Of a stretch of 64,000 bases of DNA, positions 1-9,788 are shown piece after piece. The notes below the pieces were generated by a model, which saw only the letters and a program-made list of their open reading frames with translations, was not told the DNA's origin and did no database searches. The translations under genes and the position numbers were made by a program. The stretch spans positions 143,431 through 207,430 of the forward strand of contig CACKSH010000001.1 of NCBI GenBank assembly GCA_902602765.1. Reading direction: 5' to 3'. Numbering within the stretch: the stretch's first letter is position 1; every line of letters starts with the position of its first letter. This DNA is from Paracoccaceae bacterium. Lineage in GTDB: Bacteria > Pseudomonadota > Alphaproteobacteria > Rhodobacterales > Rhodobacteraceae.

Positions 1-2
1 GT

Positions 3-446
3 AATATAGCAATAACCGAAACCCAAAATATTGTGTATTTACAAGCTTCCCAGTCCTTCAACCCACCAAAGAAAAGGGACGTGCCACAGTCAGATTATCC
101 TAAAGATAAAATAGTTATATCTAACCCGCTTCTTTTCAGGTTTTCAGCATTAACGTATAATGCGCACAGAATTCACTATGATCTAAAATATGCACAGGAG
201 GTTGAGAAATACCCTCATTTGATTGTGCACGGACCTCTACAGGCACTCTTCCTTATGCAATATGCAAGTGAATTACGAAATTCTTCACCAAAAAAGTTTT
301 CTTTTCGAGGGGTGCATCCAGCATTTGCGAATAATTCAATGGAACTAGTCGCAAAAACAAGTAATGAAGATCTAACTCTGTATACAGCTTCAAATGGCCA
401 TCAATGTATGGAGGCAACTGCTTCATGGAAGAAAAATTATGAATAA
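3..446 (+). CDS. MaoC/HTD2-like acyl dehydratase (mesaconyl-C4-CoA hydratase-like), 5' truncated by window
   Basis: ORF 33..446; frame stays open to position 3 (..NIAITETQNIVYLQASQSF), so the true start is outside the window. Hot-dog-like HGPLQALFLMQY segment. Confidence 0.65.
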   Translation, partial: NIAITETQNIVYLQASQSFNPPKKRDVPQSDYPKDKIVISNPLLFRFSALTYNAHRIHYDLKYAQEVEKYPHLIVHGPLQALFLMQYASELRNSSPKKFSFRGVHPAFANNSMELVAKTSNEDLTLYTASNGHQCMEATASWKKNYE

Positions 447-1668
447 TATCCTATCTGGTTTACGTGTTATAGAAAGCTCGGCATTTGTTGCTGTTCCAAT
501 GGCTGGTATGACTTTATCACAAATGGGTGCGGAAGTTATAAGGTTTGATAGGCTTGAAGGAGGGCTAGATGCTCGTCGCATGCCATACTCGCCAAGCGGG
601 CATAGTTTATTTTGGTCTGGAATGAACAAGGGTAAAAAATCTATTGCAGTGGATATGAAAAGTCCAAAAGGAAAGGAATTGATTTCGAATTTAGTCACTG
701 CTCCGGGAAAAGACGCAGGTCTATTTTTAACTAATTTAAAAGTCAGAGGGTGGTTAGATTATGAAACATTATCTAAAGATCGAAGTGACATAATTATTGT
801 TACTTTAACAGGTGATAGACACGGAAAACCTCAAGTTGATTATACCGTAAATCCAGCACTCGGCATACCGGATATTACTGGTCATGAAGGAAGTGCAGAT
901 CCTGTGGCAAATGCGATCCCAGCTTGGGATATGATTGCAGGAAACATGTGTGTTTCCTCGTTACTTGCAGCTGAACGGTACAGACTACGACATGGAGTTG
1001 GTCAGGATGTAGAGATAGCTCTTAAAGATGTTGCAGCTGCCGCTATTGGTCATCTAGGAATGATTGCTGACTCTACTTTAAACAGCGATGACCGTACAAA
1101 AGCGGGAAACGCACTTTACGGGGCATATGGAAAGGATTTTTTGTGCGCAGATGGTAACAGGGTTATGATAATTGGTCTTACCAACAGACAATGGTCGGGC
1201 ATCGTTAAAGCGACCGATACTACTGAGCAATTCAAAAAATTGGAAAAGGAAAATAATATTAATCTGCAGGATGAATCGATAAGATGGCATTGGCGCCATG
1301 CAATAACAGAAATAATAGAACCTTGGTTTAAAATCAGAACTGTAAAGGATTTTGCTGATGATTTTGACAAAACTGGACTTACTTGGTCAGTATTTCGGTC
1401 TGTGAAAGAAGCCTTAAATGTTGATCCTGATTTGACTGAAGATAATCCACTCTTTAAAAAAATTCTGCAACCAAATGCTGGGGAATTTCTAGTTCCAAGG
1501 CATCCAGCAAATTTTTCCAAAGTTGAAAATTCTGATGCAACGCCAGCTCCTGCTCTTGGTGAGCATACTGAGGAAGTATTGGGAGATGTATTAAATCTTT
1601 CAGATCTTGAGATTTCAAATCTGTTCGATGATGGTGTTGTTGCAAGTCCAAATTACAATAAAAATTAA
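439..1668 (+). CDS. CoA transferase family III (CaiB/BaiF)
   Basis: MNNILSGLRVIESSAFVAVPMAGMTLSQMGAEVIRFDRLEGG; ATG at 439 overlaps the upstream stop, giving a better start than 394. Confidence 0.85.
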   Translation: MNNILSGLRVIESSAFVAVPMAGMTLSQMGAEVIRFDRLEGGLDARRMPYSPSGHSLFWSGMNKGKKSIAVDMKSPKGKELISNLVTAPGKDAGLFLTNLKVRGWLDYETLSKDRSDIIIVTLTGDRHGKPQVDYTVNPALGIPDITGHEGSADPVANAIPAWDMIAGNMCVSSLLAAERYRLRHGVGQDVEIALKDVAAAAIGHLGMIADSTLNSDDRTKAGNALYGAYGKDFLCADGNRVMIIGLTNRQWSGIVKATDTTEQFKKLEKENNINLQDESIRWHWRHAITEIIEPWFKIRTVKDFADDFDKTGLTWSVFRSVKEALNVDPDLTEDNPLFKKILQPNAGEFLVPRHPANFSKVENSDATPAPALGEHTEEVLGDVLNLSDLEISNLFDDGVVASPNYNKN

Positions 1669-1782
1669 TGAGCAGTAAATTTAAAATAAGTGTATCCCGA
1701 TTAGTATCGATTTTACATCCTAATTTTTTTATTATGCTTTACACGATAACCACCGCAATCAAAAGAAAAATTAGCATTAATT

Positions 1783-2454
1783 ATGGAACTTGATTCTGGC
1801 TTAACGAGCGGCATACCAATGCTGGTCGCACTTATAATCCTTTTTATAGGCCTATATTTTCGAGGTCTCGTTTTATGGATTTCCTTAGCTTTAGCTATTC
1901 TATACCTATATATTTTTGATAGAGACAGTATTGTCACATTAGTAATTTACGGATTTACAGCAAGTCTTTTGATAGCTGGGTACCTCAGAATAAGAACAGG
2001 ATTAAATCTCGCCAAAGGGTCTGAAAATGCAAATCAATTCGATTTAGTTTTAGATGCAAATAATTTAATAGGTACTGCTAATTGGAATTTGGAAATTTTC
2101 TTAAAATTTATAAATGAGTTGGAACGAGACGGATTTAAAACGTATCTATTTTTTGATCATAGTATTATTCGTTTACTGCGAGAGCAAAACTTAATTCTCG
2201 ATGGAGAAACTGTGCCAATGACAATTTGCAGAATACTAAATAGAAATCGCCATAATGTTACAGTTTCAAAAAAAGGACACAAGGCTGACGGATTGTTAAT
2301 AAAGTATGCTGATAGGAATAAAGTAACAGTTTTAAGTAATGATAAGTTTAACAAGCTTGAGGATCGTTTTTATATTCAATCGGCAGAGAGATTAAGAAGC
2401 CAAGGGTTGATAAAAAGAGTATCCTTGATAGACGGTGCACTGACCATAATGTGA
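1783..2454 (+). CDS. Membrane-anchored NYN/Zc3h12a-like PIN-fold ribonuclease domain protein
   Basis: N-terminal hydrophobic segments, then FDLVLDANNLIGTANWNLE...YLFFDHS...GHKADGLLIKYADRNKVTVLSNDKF, typical NYN-type acidic pattern. Confidence 0.65.
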   Translation: MELDSGLTSGIPMLVALIILFIGLYFRGLVLWISLALAILYLYIFDRDSIVTLVIYGFTASLLIAGYLRIRTGLNLAKGSENANQFDLVLDANNLIGTANWNLEIFLKFINELERDGFKTYLFFDHSIIRLLREQNLILDGETVPMTICRILNRNRHNVTVSKKGHKADGLLIKYADRNKVTVLSNDKFNKLEDRFYIQSAERLRSQGLIKRVSLIDGALTIM

Positions 2455-2479
2455 AAGGTTTAGGCCGTATTAGTATAAA

Positions 2480-3652
2480 TCAGTCTAAAGGAAGCCTTTG
2501 CTCGGCTAAATTAGCAAACCAGCTACAACCAAAGGGTAATGCTTCATTATTAAAATCGTAAGAAGGGTTATGCCAACTAGCTGATGGGCCGTTTCCTAAA
2601 AATATGAATGCCCCAGGACACTGAGATAACATTTCCGAAAAATCTTCACCGGCCATTATTGGTTCTATATCAGTTTTAATATTCTGAGCGCCCACAACCT
2701 CTTGAGCTGCCGCTACAGCAAAGTCAGTATTTTCAACATAATTATCAGTTACACTTACGCCAAATTCATAGCGTACTTTTGCTGAACATCCGTATGCAAC
2801 TGCAGTTGACTCTGCTGTTTTTTGAATACTACTGGGCATTTTTTGTCTTTCCTGTTCATCCAAAAACCGGGTAGTCCCTGTAATCCGTACAGTATCTGGC
2901 GTAACGTTATGTGCCATTGTGTCAGTACTTAATCCAGTAACTGACAAAACAACCGACTGTAACGCTGATACTCGCCTTGATACGATTTGCTGCAGAGCCA
3001 AAACTATTGCTGCACTAGCCAAGGTAGTATCGTTAGAAAAGTGAGGAAGTGCTGCATGTCCTCCCTTACCTTCTACAATAATTTCAAAAAAATCAGACGC
3101 TGCCATCAGTGCACCCGATTTGATAGCAAATTCTCCCACAGGTAAATTGGGTAAATTATGTAAACCGTATATTTCATTTATATCCCAATTTTTTATAAGA
3201 TTATCATCAACCATTGCTTTAGCCCCACCGCCGCCTTCTTCTGCCGGTTGGAATACTAAAACGACCCTTCCATTAAAATTACGTGTCTCACAAAGATACT
3301 TTGCTACTCCCAAAAGGATAGTGGTATGGCCATCATGCCCACATGCATGCATTTTGTTTTCGATCTTTGATTTATGGGAAAAATTATTCACTTCGGAGAC
3401 AGGTAAAGCATCCATATCTGCCCGAAATCCAATACTGCGTCCAGAGTCTACCTTCTGGCCATGTATTTCAGCTACAATGCCACTTTTCCCAACTTCATTC
3501 TTTATTGAATTGACACCAAACTCTTTCAGTAATTCAATAACTTTTTTGGTTGTCCGAGGTAGGTCAAACTGTAACTCTGGATGTTCATGAAAATTATGTC
3601 TCCAAGTAACCATCTCATTTTGGAAATCTGCAAATCGGTTTTTAATAGGCAT
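2480..3652 (-). CDS. M20 family amidohydrolase (hippurate hydrolase/N-acyl-amino-acid amidohydrolase type)
   Basis: RADMDALPV, MHACGHDGHTTILLGVAKYL, FQPAEEGGGGAKAM, GGHAALPH motifs. Confidence 0.93.
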   Translation of the reverse strand: MPIKNRFADFQNEMVTWRHNFHEHPELQFDLPRTTKKVIELLKEFGVNSIKNEVGKSGIVAEIHGQKVDSGRSIGFRADMDALPVSEVNNFSHKSKIENKMHACGHDGHTTILLGVAKYLCETRNFNGRVVLVFQPAEEGGGGAKAMVDDNLIKNWDINEIYGLHNLPNLPVGEFAIKSGALMAASDFFEIIVEGKGGHAALPHFSNDTTLASAAIVLALQQIVSRRVSALQSVVLSVTGLSTDTMAHNVTPDTVRITGTTRFLDEQERQKMPSSIQKTAESTAVAYGCSAKVRYEFGVSVTDNYVENTDFAVAAAQEVVGAQNIKTDIEPIMAGEDFSEMLSQCPGAFIFLGNGPSASWHNPSYDFNNEALPFGCSWFANLAEQRLPLD

Positions 3653-3761
3653 AAAACAGTCCGTAGTGAATTATTTCATTGTATATGGTAGATAAAGATA
3701 ACTAATATCTAGCTATCAAGTTAAACCTAAATTTAAATTTGTACAGCAAAGACATGGTTTC

Positions 3762-4685
3762 ATGAGTCTACATATCGAGACACCGCTAGTTAGCTCCAAT
3801 ATTTTAAGCAATCTTTTAAAAAAAGATATCAGACTAAAGCTAGATGTATTGCAGCCTTCTGGTTCTTTCAAAATTAGGGGTATTGGTTATGCATGCGAGC
3901 ACTTTGCAAATAAAGGAGCTAAAGCATTTTTATCTTCGTCTGGAGGCAATGCAGGAATGGCGGTAGCTTATGCAGGAAAAAAGCTTGGAATTCCCGTAAA
4001 GGTAGTAGTTCCGAAAACAACAACTAATAGATCTATTTCTATACTGAAAAAAGATAATGCGGAAGTCATTGTACATGGTACTTCTTGGCTAGAAGCTAAC
4101 GCATTAGCTCAGTCAATTAAAACTGATGAGACAGCATTTATTCACCCTTTTGATGATGAGCTACTGTGGCGAGGTCACTCTACGATGATAGATGAAGTCA
4201 GTGTCACCGGATTTAAACCTGATCTTATAATATTATCCGTGGGGGGTGGTGGTTTATTAGCAGGTGTTATTAAGGGTTTAATTAATAATAATTGGGAAGA
4301 TATCCCAATTATGGCAGTGGAAACTTATGGAGCTGCCTCTTTTAATAAATCATTAAAAAATGGTAAGACAGTAGAGTTGGAAAAAATTACTAGTTTAGCA
4401 ACATCATTAGGCGCAAAAAGGGTCAGCGAAGGCGCATTTCAGCTTGCTCTGACGCATAATATAAAGAGTGAGTTAATATCTGATCTAGATACACTATTGG
4501 CTTGTGAAAATTTCTTATCAGACCATAATATTTTAGTGGAGCCAGCTTGTGGTGCAGCTTTATCACCAATTTATAAAAAGATTGAAAAACTAATGGCTTT
4601 TAGTAAAATTCTCGTTGTTGTTTGTGGAGGTTCCACAACTTCGATAGACGATATCAAAAACGGGATAATAGCGTTAAATAAATAA
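3762..4685 (+). CDS. PLP-dependent L-serine/threonine dehydratase-like protein (no ACT domain)
   Basis: PSGSFKIRGIGYAC (PLP lysine), SSGGNAGMAVAYAG, SVGGGGLLAGVIKG. Confidence 0.85.
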   Translation: MSLHIETPLVSSNILSNLLKKDIRLKLDVLQPSGSFKIRGIGYACEHFANKGAKAFLSSSGGNAGMAVAYAGKKLGIPVKVVVPKTTTNRSISILKKDNAEVIVHGTSWLEANALAQSIKTDETAFIHPFDDELLWRGHSTMIDEVSVTGFKPDLIILSVGGGGLLAGVIKGLINNNWEDIPIMAVETYGAASFNKSLKNGKTVELEKITSLATSLGAKRVSEGAFQLALTHNIKSELISDLDTLLACENFLSDHNILVEPACGAALSPIYKKIEKLMAFSKILVVVCGGSTTSIDDIKNGIIALNK

Positions 4686-4759
4686 ATGCATTCGGTCTTT
4701 AACCTAAATACAGAAGTATTGTTGCCTTGTGCCCCCAGGCAATCATTAACTTAATCTTT

Positions 4760-4987
4760 TTACTTTTCATCTGATAAATTCAGCAAACTAAAGTTTTTTG
4801 TATTTAGATCATTGCAAACAAACTCATCTAATCTTGATAACTCTTCAGCAAGTCGCTGTTCGAACTTGTTGGAATACCAATTCAATAGATCAAGTTCTTC
4901 AGAGGATAGACTATATGGATCATTAGAAAACCGAATTATAAATGGCTTTATTATTGCTTGAAAAAAAAGTTCAGATTCTATCAACAT
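4760..4987 (-). CDS. Hypothetical protein
   Basis: 75-aa ORF with no recognised family. Confidence 0.3.
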   Translation of the reverse strand: MLIESELFFQAIIKPFIIRFSNDPYSLSSEELDLLNWYSNKFEQRLAEELSRLDEFVCNDLNTKNFSLLNLSDEK

Positions 4988-5221
4988 AAGTATATTAACG
5001 ACTATTTGAACTAATCTTTAGAAAATAAATAAATCCTTTAACTTTCAGAAATTGAGCTTGTTAGAATTACGAATAAGATTTTCTCATAAGCTCAATTTTT
5101 ATTCGAATCTCAGATGGTTGCGCAAACATTTTAAAGTTTGCGCTAACAATTAAAACTAGCTGTTTTCATAGTTAATTTCTTGCGCTAAGGACAAATTATA
5201 CCGGTGAGCATGGGGCAATAA

Positions 5222-6832
5222 ATGCAAAATACTTTTGGCTTATATAACCCTAATTATCTTATCGATCGTCAAGGTTTAAAATATTATCGTAGCGCATACT
5301 ACAATCTGAATGAAAATGAACTTGTTGAAGCTGCAGTAGAGAGATCTGAAGGCACAGAAGGCTTAGGAGGATCCCTTCTTGTTACAACAGGTGAATTCAC
5401 AGGTAGATCCCCAAACGATAAGTATATAGTAGTTTCGAAATCTAATGAAAGCGAAATTTGGTGGGATAATAACTCCAGGATGAATGTCGGGTCTTTCGTC
5501 CAATTACAGACTGATATGTTGAATTTTGTAAGTAATAAGGAATTGTTTATTCAAGATTTGTACGGGGGTGCCGAAGAGGAGCATCGAATAAACGTAAGGT
5601 TAATTTCCGAACTTGCTTGGCATAATTTATTTTTAAGACACCTTTTAATCAAACCTACGAAAGCAGACCTAAAAATTTTCTCAAGTGATTTTACGATTAT
5701 TAATATTCCAAGTTTCAGAGCAAATCCAGAAAAACATGGGTGTAGAAGCGAGACTGTGATCGCAATCAATCTCGAAGCTAAATTGGTATTAATTGCAGGC
5801 ACCGAATATGGAGGGGAAAACAAAAAAGCAGTTTTTACCATCTTAAATTACCTATTACCGAAGAAAGGTATTCTTCCAATGCACTGTGCAGCAAATAGAG
5901 TTTCTGATCAATTCTCAGAGACAGCTATTTTTTTTGGACTTTCTGGTACAGGCAAAACGACCTTATCAACAGACGGAAAAAGAGTGCTGATCGGTGATGA
6001 CGAGCATGGATGGTCAGATAAAGGAATATTTAATTTTGAGGGTGGTTGTTATGCAAAAACCTTTGGTCTGTCTGAAACCAGTGAACCCGAAATATTTGCT
6101 ACTACTACCAGGTTTGCGACCGTAATTGAAAATATGGTATATGATAAAAAAACTAAGAAACTAGATTTTTTTAACAATAAGCTCACCGCTAATATGCGAG
6201 CAGCTTATCCTATGCACTATGTATCTAACTCTGCCATTGATGGTTTGGGAGCTCATCCTAAGCATCTTATTATGCTAACCTGTGATGCTTTTGGCGTATT
6301 GCCACCGTTAGCCTCTCTCTCAGCCGAACAGGCAATGTACCACTTTTTGTCAGGTTTCACATCTAAAGCTGTTGGGACTGAACGAGGTATAAAAGAACCT
6401 GAGCCAACATTTTCATCTTGTTTTGGAGCTCCATTCTTACCGCTTAAACCAGAAGTATATGGTAATATCTTAAAGAAAAAAATAATTGACAAGGAAACAA
6501 AGTGTTGGTTGGTGAATACGGGCTGGACTGGAGGCCCTTATGGTATCGGTAGCCGCATGCCTCTAAAAGATACACGAGCTATTCTGGATGCATTATTGAA
6601 CGGAAAACTTGATGATATTAAGTTTCGAAGAGATGATAATTTTGGGTTCAATGTTCCTTTAGAAATTCACGGGGTAGAAAAATCTTTGTTGAATCCAAGA
6701 GAGAATTGGGACAACACCCTCGAATATGATCAGGCGGCAGAAAAGTTAGTTAAGCTTTTTGCAAAAAATTTCGAAAATCATATGTCAGTTAATTCGGAAA
6801 AAAAACTTTCCATGTCCAACCTGTCGCGTTAG
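5222..6832 (+). CDS. pckA: Phosphoenolpyruvate carboxykinase (ATP)
   Basis: [65 protein letters not shown]. Confidence 0.98.
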   Translation: MQNTFGLYNPNYLIDRQGLKYYRSAYYNLNENELVEAAVERSEGTEGLGGSLLVTTGEFTGRSPNDKYIVVSKSNESEIWWDNNSRMNVGSFVQLQTDMLNFVSNKELFIQDLYGGAEEEHRINVRLISELAWHNLFLRHLLIKPTKADLKIFSSDFTIINIPSFRANPEKHGCRSETVIAINLEAKLVLIAGTEYGGENKKAVFTILNYLLPKKGILPMHCAANRVSDQFSETAIFFGLSGTGKTTLSTDGKRVLIGDDEHGWSDKGIFNFEGGCYAKTFGLSETSEPEIFATTTRFATVIENMVYDKKTKKLDFFNNKLTANMRAAYPMHYVSNSAIDGLGAHPKHLIMLTCDAFGVLPPLASLSAEQAMYHFLSGFTSKAVGTERGIKEPEPTFSSCFGAPFLPLKPEVYGNILKKKIIDKETKCWLVNTGWTGGPYGIGSRMPLKDTRAILDALLNGKLDDIKFRRDDNFGFNVPLEIHGVEKSLLNPRENWDNTLEYDQAAEKLVKLFAKNFENHMSVNSEKKLSMSNLSR

Positions 6833-6884
6833 ACCTATGTACTTTTTTATCCTTTGATAATTATATGGTTCTATTCAGGGCTTT

Positions 6885-7853
6885 ATGTTTAAAGAGTTTA
6901 TGGAATATTTCGTAGAGAACTCATACTCAGGCGCAAGGTTAAGAATATATAGAGAAATACCTATATCTGAGCCAAAGGCGGTAGTGCATATTACTCATGG
7001 TATGGCTGAACATGCAGGAAGATATGCATGGTTTATGCAAATATTGAAAGAAGCAGGATATGCAGTTTATGCGCATGATATTCGAGGCCATGGGTACACG
7101 TATGCCTATAATTCAAGTAAAGGACATTTCTGCGATAAGAATGGACTTGATAAAATTTTACATGACTTAGATTTTTCTATTGATTTAATAAAAAAAAATC
7201 ATCCAAATATTCCTATTTATTGTTTTGGTCATTCACTAGGTTCAATTCTTTTATTGAGATATGCAACAAGTTCATACCATAGGATAAATGGTATAGCGTG
7301 TTGGAATAGCGGCATTGAAACTAACCTTTTAGCGATAGTTGGTAGAATTATTTTGTCCATCGAGAGGAAGCTTAGATCGCCTAGGTCAAAGAGTTATTTT
7401 GCATGGAAATTAACATTCCAAACATGGGCAGGAAAAATAAAAAACAGGCGAACAAATTTTGATTGGCTTTCTAACGATAAAAATCATGTCGACAGATACA
7501 TTAAGGACAAACTATGCGGATGTGATGTGTCGCTACAATCCTGGTTAGATGTTGCAGAAGCAGTATTTTATGCAAATCAAAATCTATCTATGATTCCCTA
7601 TAATTTCCCAATTTTTTTATTAGGTGGGGCACAAGACCCTTGCACTAACTATGGAAAAGATATGAAAAAGCTTGCTGCGAGACTAGAGCGAATAGGACAT
7701 TATAATTGCACGCATAAGACTATTGAAAGCTCAAGACATGAAACCTTGAATGAATTAAACAAAGAGCAGAATGCTCAAATATTTCTAGATTGGCTTAAAG
7801 CCCAAACTAATCAAAACAAAGATTTATCGAAAAGAACTAAGAGTTATTGCTGA
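6885..7853 (+). CDS. Alpha/beta hydrolase (lysophospholipase/monoacylglycerol lipase-like)
   Basis: HITHGMAEHAGRYAWF, AHDIRGHGYT, CFGHSLGSILLLRYA; start may be the Met at 6900. Confidence 0.88.
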   Translation: MFKEFMEYFVENSYSGARLRIYREIPISEPKAVVHITHGMAEHAGRYAWFMQILKEAGYAVYAHDIRGHGYTYAYNSSKGHFCDKNGLDKILHDLDFSIDLIKKNHPNIPIYCFGHSLGSILLLRYATSSYHRINGIACWNSGIETNLLAIVGRIILSIERKLRSPRSKSYFAWKLTFQTWAGKIKNRRTNFDWLSNDKNHVDRYIKDKLCGCDVSLQSWLDVAEAVFYANQNLSMIPYNFPIFLLGGAQDPCTNYGKDMKKLAARLERIGHYNCTHKTIESSRHETLNELNKEQNAQIFLDWLKAQTNQNKDLSKRTKSYC

Positions 7854-8029
7854 ACCATATAAATTAAACACGCAGGTCCCGCGAGTAAAATAAATGCCCA
7901 AAGAGATAAGGTTTTGACTTTTTTTTCAGATTTTAAATTTTTACTTAATAACCTTACTGAGCCAAATAAAAAATCTGGAAATGTTCTTAGCGATATCTTC
8001 TTTAAAAAAATATGTCGTTGTTTGTTCAT
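7844..8029 (-). CDS. Small hypothetical protein with C-terminal TM segment
   Basis: 61 aa; basic N-terminus, hydrophobic LWAFILLAGPACLIYMV. Confidence 0.4.
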   Translation of the reverse strand: MNKQRHIFLKKISLRTFPDFLFGSVRLLSKNLKSEKKVKTLSLWAFILLAGPACLIYMVQQ

Positions 8030-8130
8030 GAATACTGTCCCTATGTATCACGGGTAAAGCTTAGCATATATTTAAATGAGATCTAAATATTTTTTAATAA
8101 GATCTAAATATTTTATAAAAAGTTAAAAAA

Positions 8131-8877
8131 TTAAAATTTTAATCCATCATAAATTAGCTTCACAGAGATTAACAACAAAGCCCATGTAACAATTTTAAAG
8201 AAAACTTTTTCTGATATAATTTTTATAATTCTAACACCAATAAATACAGCAATAGTCGCAGGTATCATGAGGTAAAGTGATTTTAAAAGGGTCGTTAATG
8301 TCATTTGATTTAACATAAAGTAAGGGATGGCTTTAATTAAATTACAGTAGCTAAATGCAAGGACTGATGTACCCACAAAAACTGATTTTCTTAAACCAAG
8401 TGGTAAGGTAAAGATTTGCCACGGCGGACCACCGTTGTGGCTAATGAAGCTCGTAAACCCTGCAACAGTGCACCAAAAAACGCCCGATTTAGTATTAATA
8501 TCCTTACTAATTTTTGAAAAATCTACCCTATAAAAAATTTGTTTTAGTGAGAAAACAAAACCCATTAGGCCAATCATCAATGTAACTACCCACTCCAAAA
8601 CAATATGAGCGATGAGCCCGCCAATCAAAACGCCGAGCGTCATCCCAATAAAACTTATTTTTAAAACTTGCCAGTCGAAGTCTCTTCTGTAGGCTCTGAT
8701 GGCGAATATATCCGATACAATATAAATTGGTAATAATAATCCAGCGGCCGCTACAGGAGACATAATAAGTGATAAACTTGGTACGGCTAAACCTGCCACT
8801 ACAGGAAGTCCTCCCTTACCAAGTCCAACAAAAATTGCTGCAAGGGTCATCAAAGGCCAAAAATATTCAGAGTCCAT
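8131..8877 (-). CDS. TauE/SafE family sulfite exporter-like permease
   Basis: GLGKGGLPVVAGLAVPSLSL; second repeat FISHNGGPPWQIFTLPLGL; multiple TM segments. Confidence 0.9.
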   Translation of the reverse strand: MDSEYFWPLMTLAAIFVGLGKGGLPVVAGLAVPSLSLIMSPVAAAGLLLPIYIVSDIFAIRAYRRDFDWQVLKISFIGMTLGVLIGGLIAHIVLEWVVTLMIGLMGFVFSLKQIFYRVDFSKISKDINTKSGVFWCTVAGFTSFISHNGGPPWQIFTLPLGLRKSVFVGTSVLAFSYCNLIKAIPYFMLNQMTLTTLLKSLYLMIPATIAVFIGVRIIKIISEKVFFKIVTWALLLISVKLIYDGLKF

Positions 8878-8907
8878 CTTTGAAAACCCATACCCTTAAT
8901 AGTTGTT

Positions 8908-9573
8908 TTAAAAGTTACCTCTTGGGTAATTATTTGGATACGTTTTTTGCACCCAACTCTTTATTTTCTCATGATTATCTACTGCTAAACATAGCCTTTT
9001 AAGTTTTGGGAAAAGGGTAATCATGTCTTTAGGAAATCCGTCTATAACGCCTGATGTAAACCATCCTAAAAGACGCCAAATAGCAATGTCAGCAATCGTA
9101 ATTGTTTTTGATGAAACCCACTTTGAGTCTGGTTGGATACAGTTTTCAAGCATAAGTAATTTTCGTCTTAAAAGACCTTCAGCTAACTCGGTCCGTGCTG
9201 CGACTTTTTTGGTTTGCTCAGAAATAGTGTTAGTATTTGAAAATAAAACGTTAAGATCAGTAACAAAATCAATAAACTGATCTATTTTTGCGGCTTCAAT
9301 TGGGTTATTTTTAGGATACAGTCCGCTAAGTTTACCACAAAACCTAGCAATTGCACCCGTTTGAGCGATGGAAACATTGTCAATCACCAGGCACGGTATT
9401 TGATGAAATGGTATAGATATTCCATTAAATAGTTTACCATTCTCTTTAAGATGACGAAATTCGTTTTTCTTTATTCTGACATCGTCAAAGTCTATGTCTC
9501 CAAAATATAAGGCTATTCTGCCTACCTCTGCTCGCCAAAACGGCATATCCCCATATATGAATTGAAGTTTCAT
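8908..9573 (-). CDS. Glutathione S-transferase family protein
   Basis: Thioredoxin-like N-terminus, QIPCLVIDNVSIAQTGAIARFCGK, all-alpha C-terminal IADIAIWRLLGWF. Confidence 0.85.
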   Translation of the reverse strand: MKLQFIYGDMPFWRAEVGRIALYFGDIDFDDVRIKKNEFRHLKENGKLFNGISIPFHQIPCLVIDNVSIAQTGAIARFCGKLSGLYPKNNPIEAAKIDQFIDFVTDLNVLFSNTNTISEQTKKVAARTELAEGLLRRKLLMLENCIQPDSKWVSSKTITIADIAIWRLLGWFTSGVIDGFPKDMITLFPKLKRLCLAVDNHEKIKSWVQKTYPNNYPRGNF

Positions 9574-9788
9574 TACATAATCCAGTCTAAATTTTTAAAT
9601 TTTTTGAGTAAACTCTGTTATCACTGATAAGTAGTATCTGAAAGGACTAGCATAGTAATAGCTTAAAAACCAAAATAATAAACTTTGATCGAATTGAAAA
9701 AAACTCCACACTTCATAATAGGAACGGTTTAACTTGAAACGTAGTTTTATTTTTTTTCTAACAATTTTATATTTAGCGGAGATAAAAT

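Noticed and set aside
1116-1520. 134-aa minus-strand ORF
   Set aside because: Antisense to the CoA transferase, no recognisable domain.
3120-3590. 156-aa plus-strand ORF
   Set aside because: Antisense to the M20 amidohydrolase.
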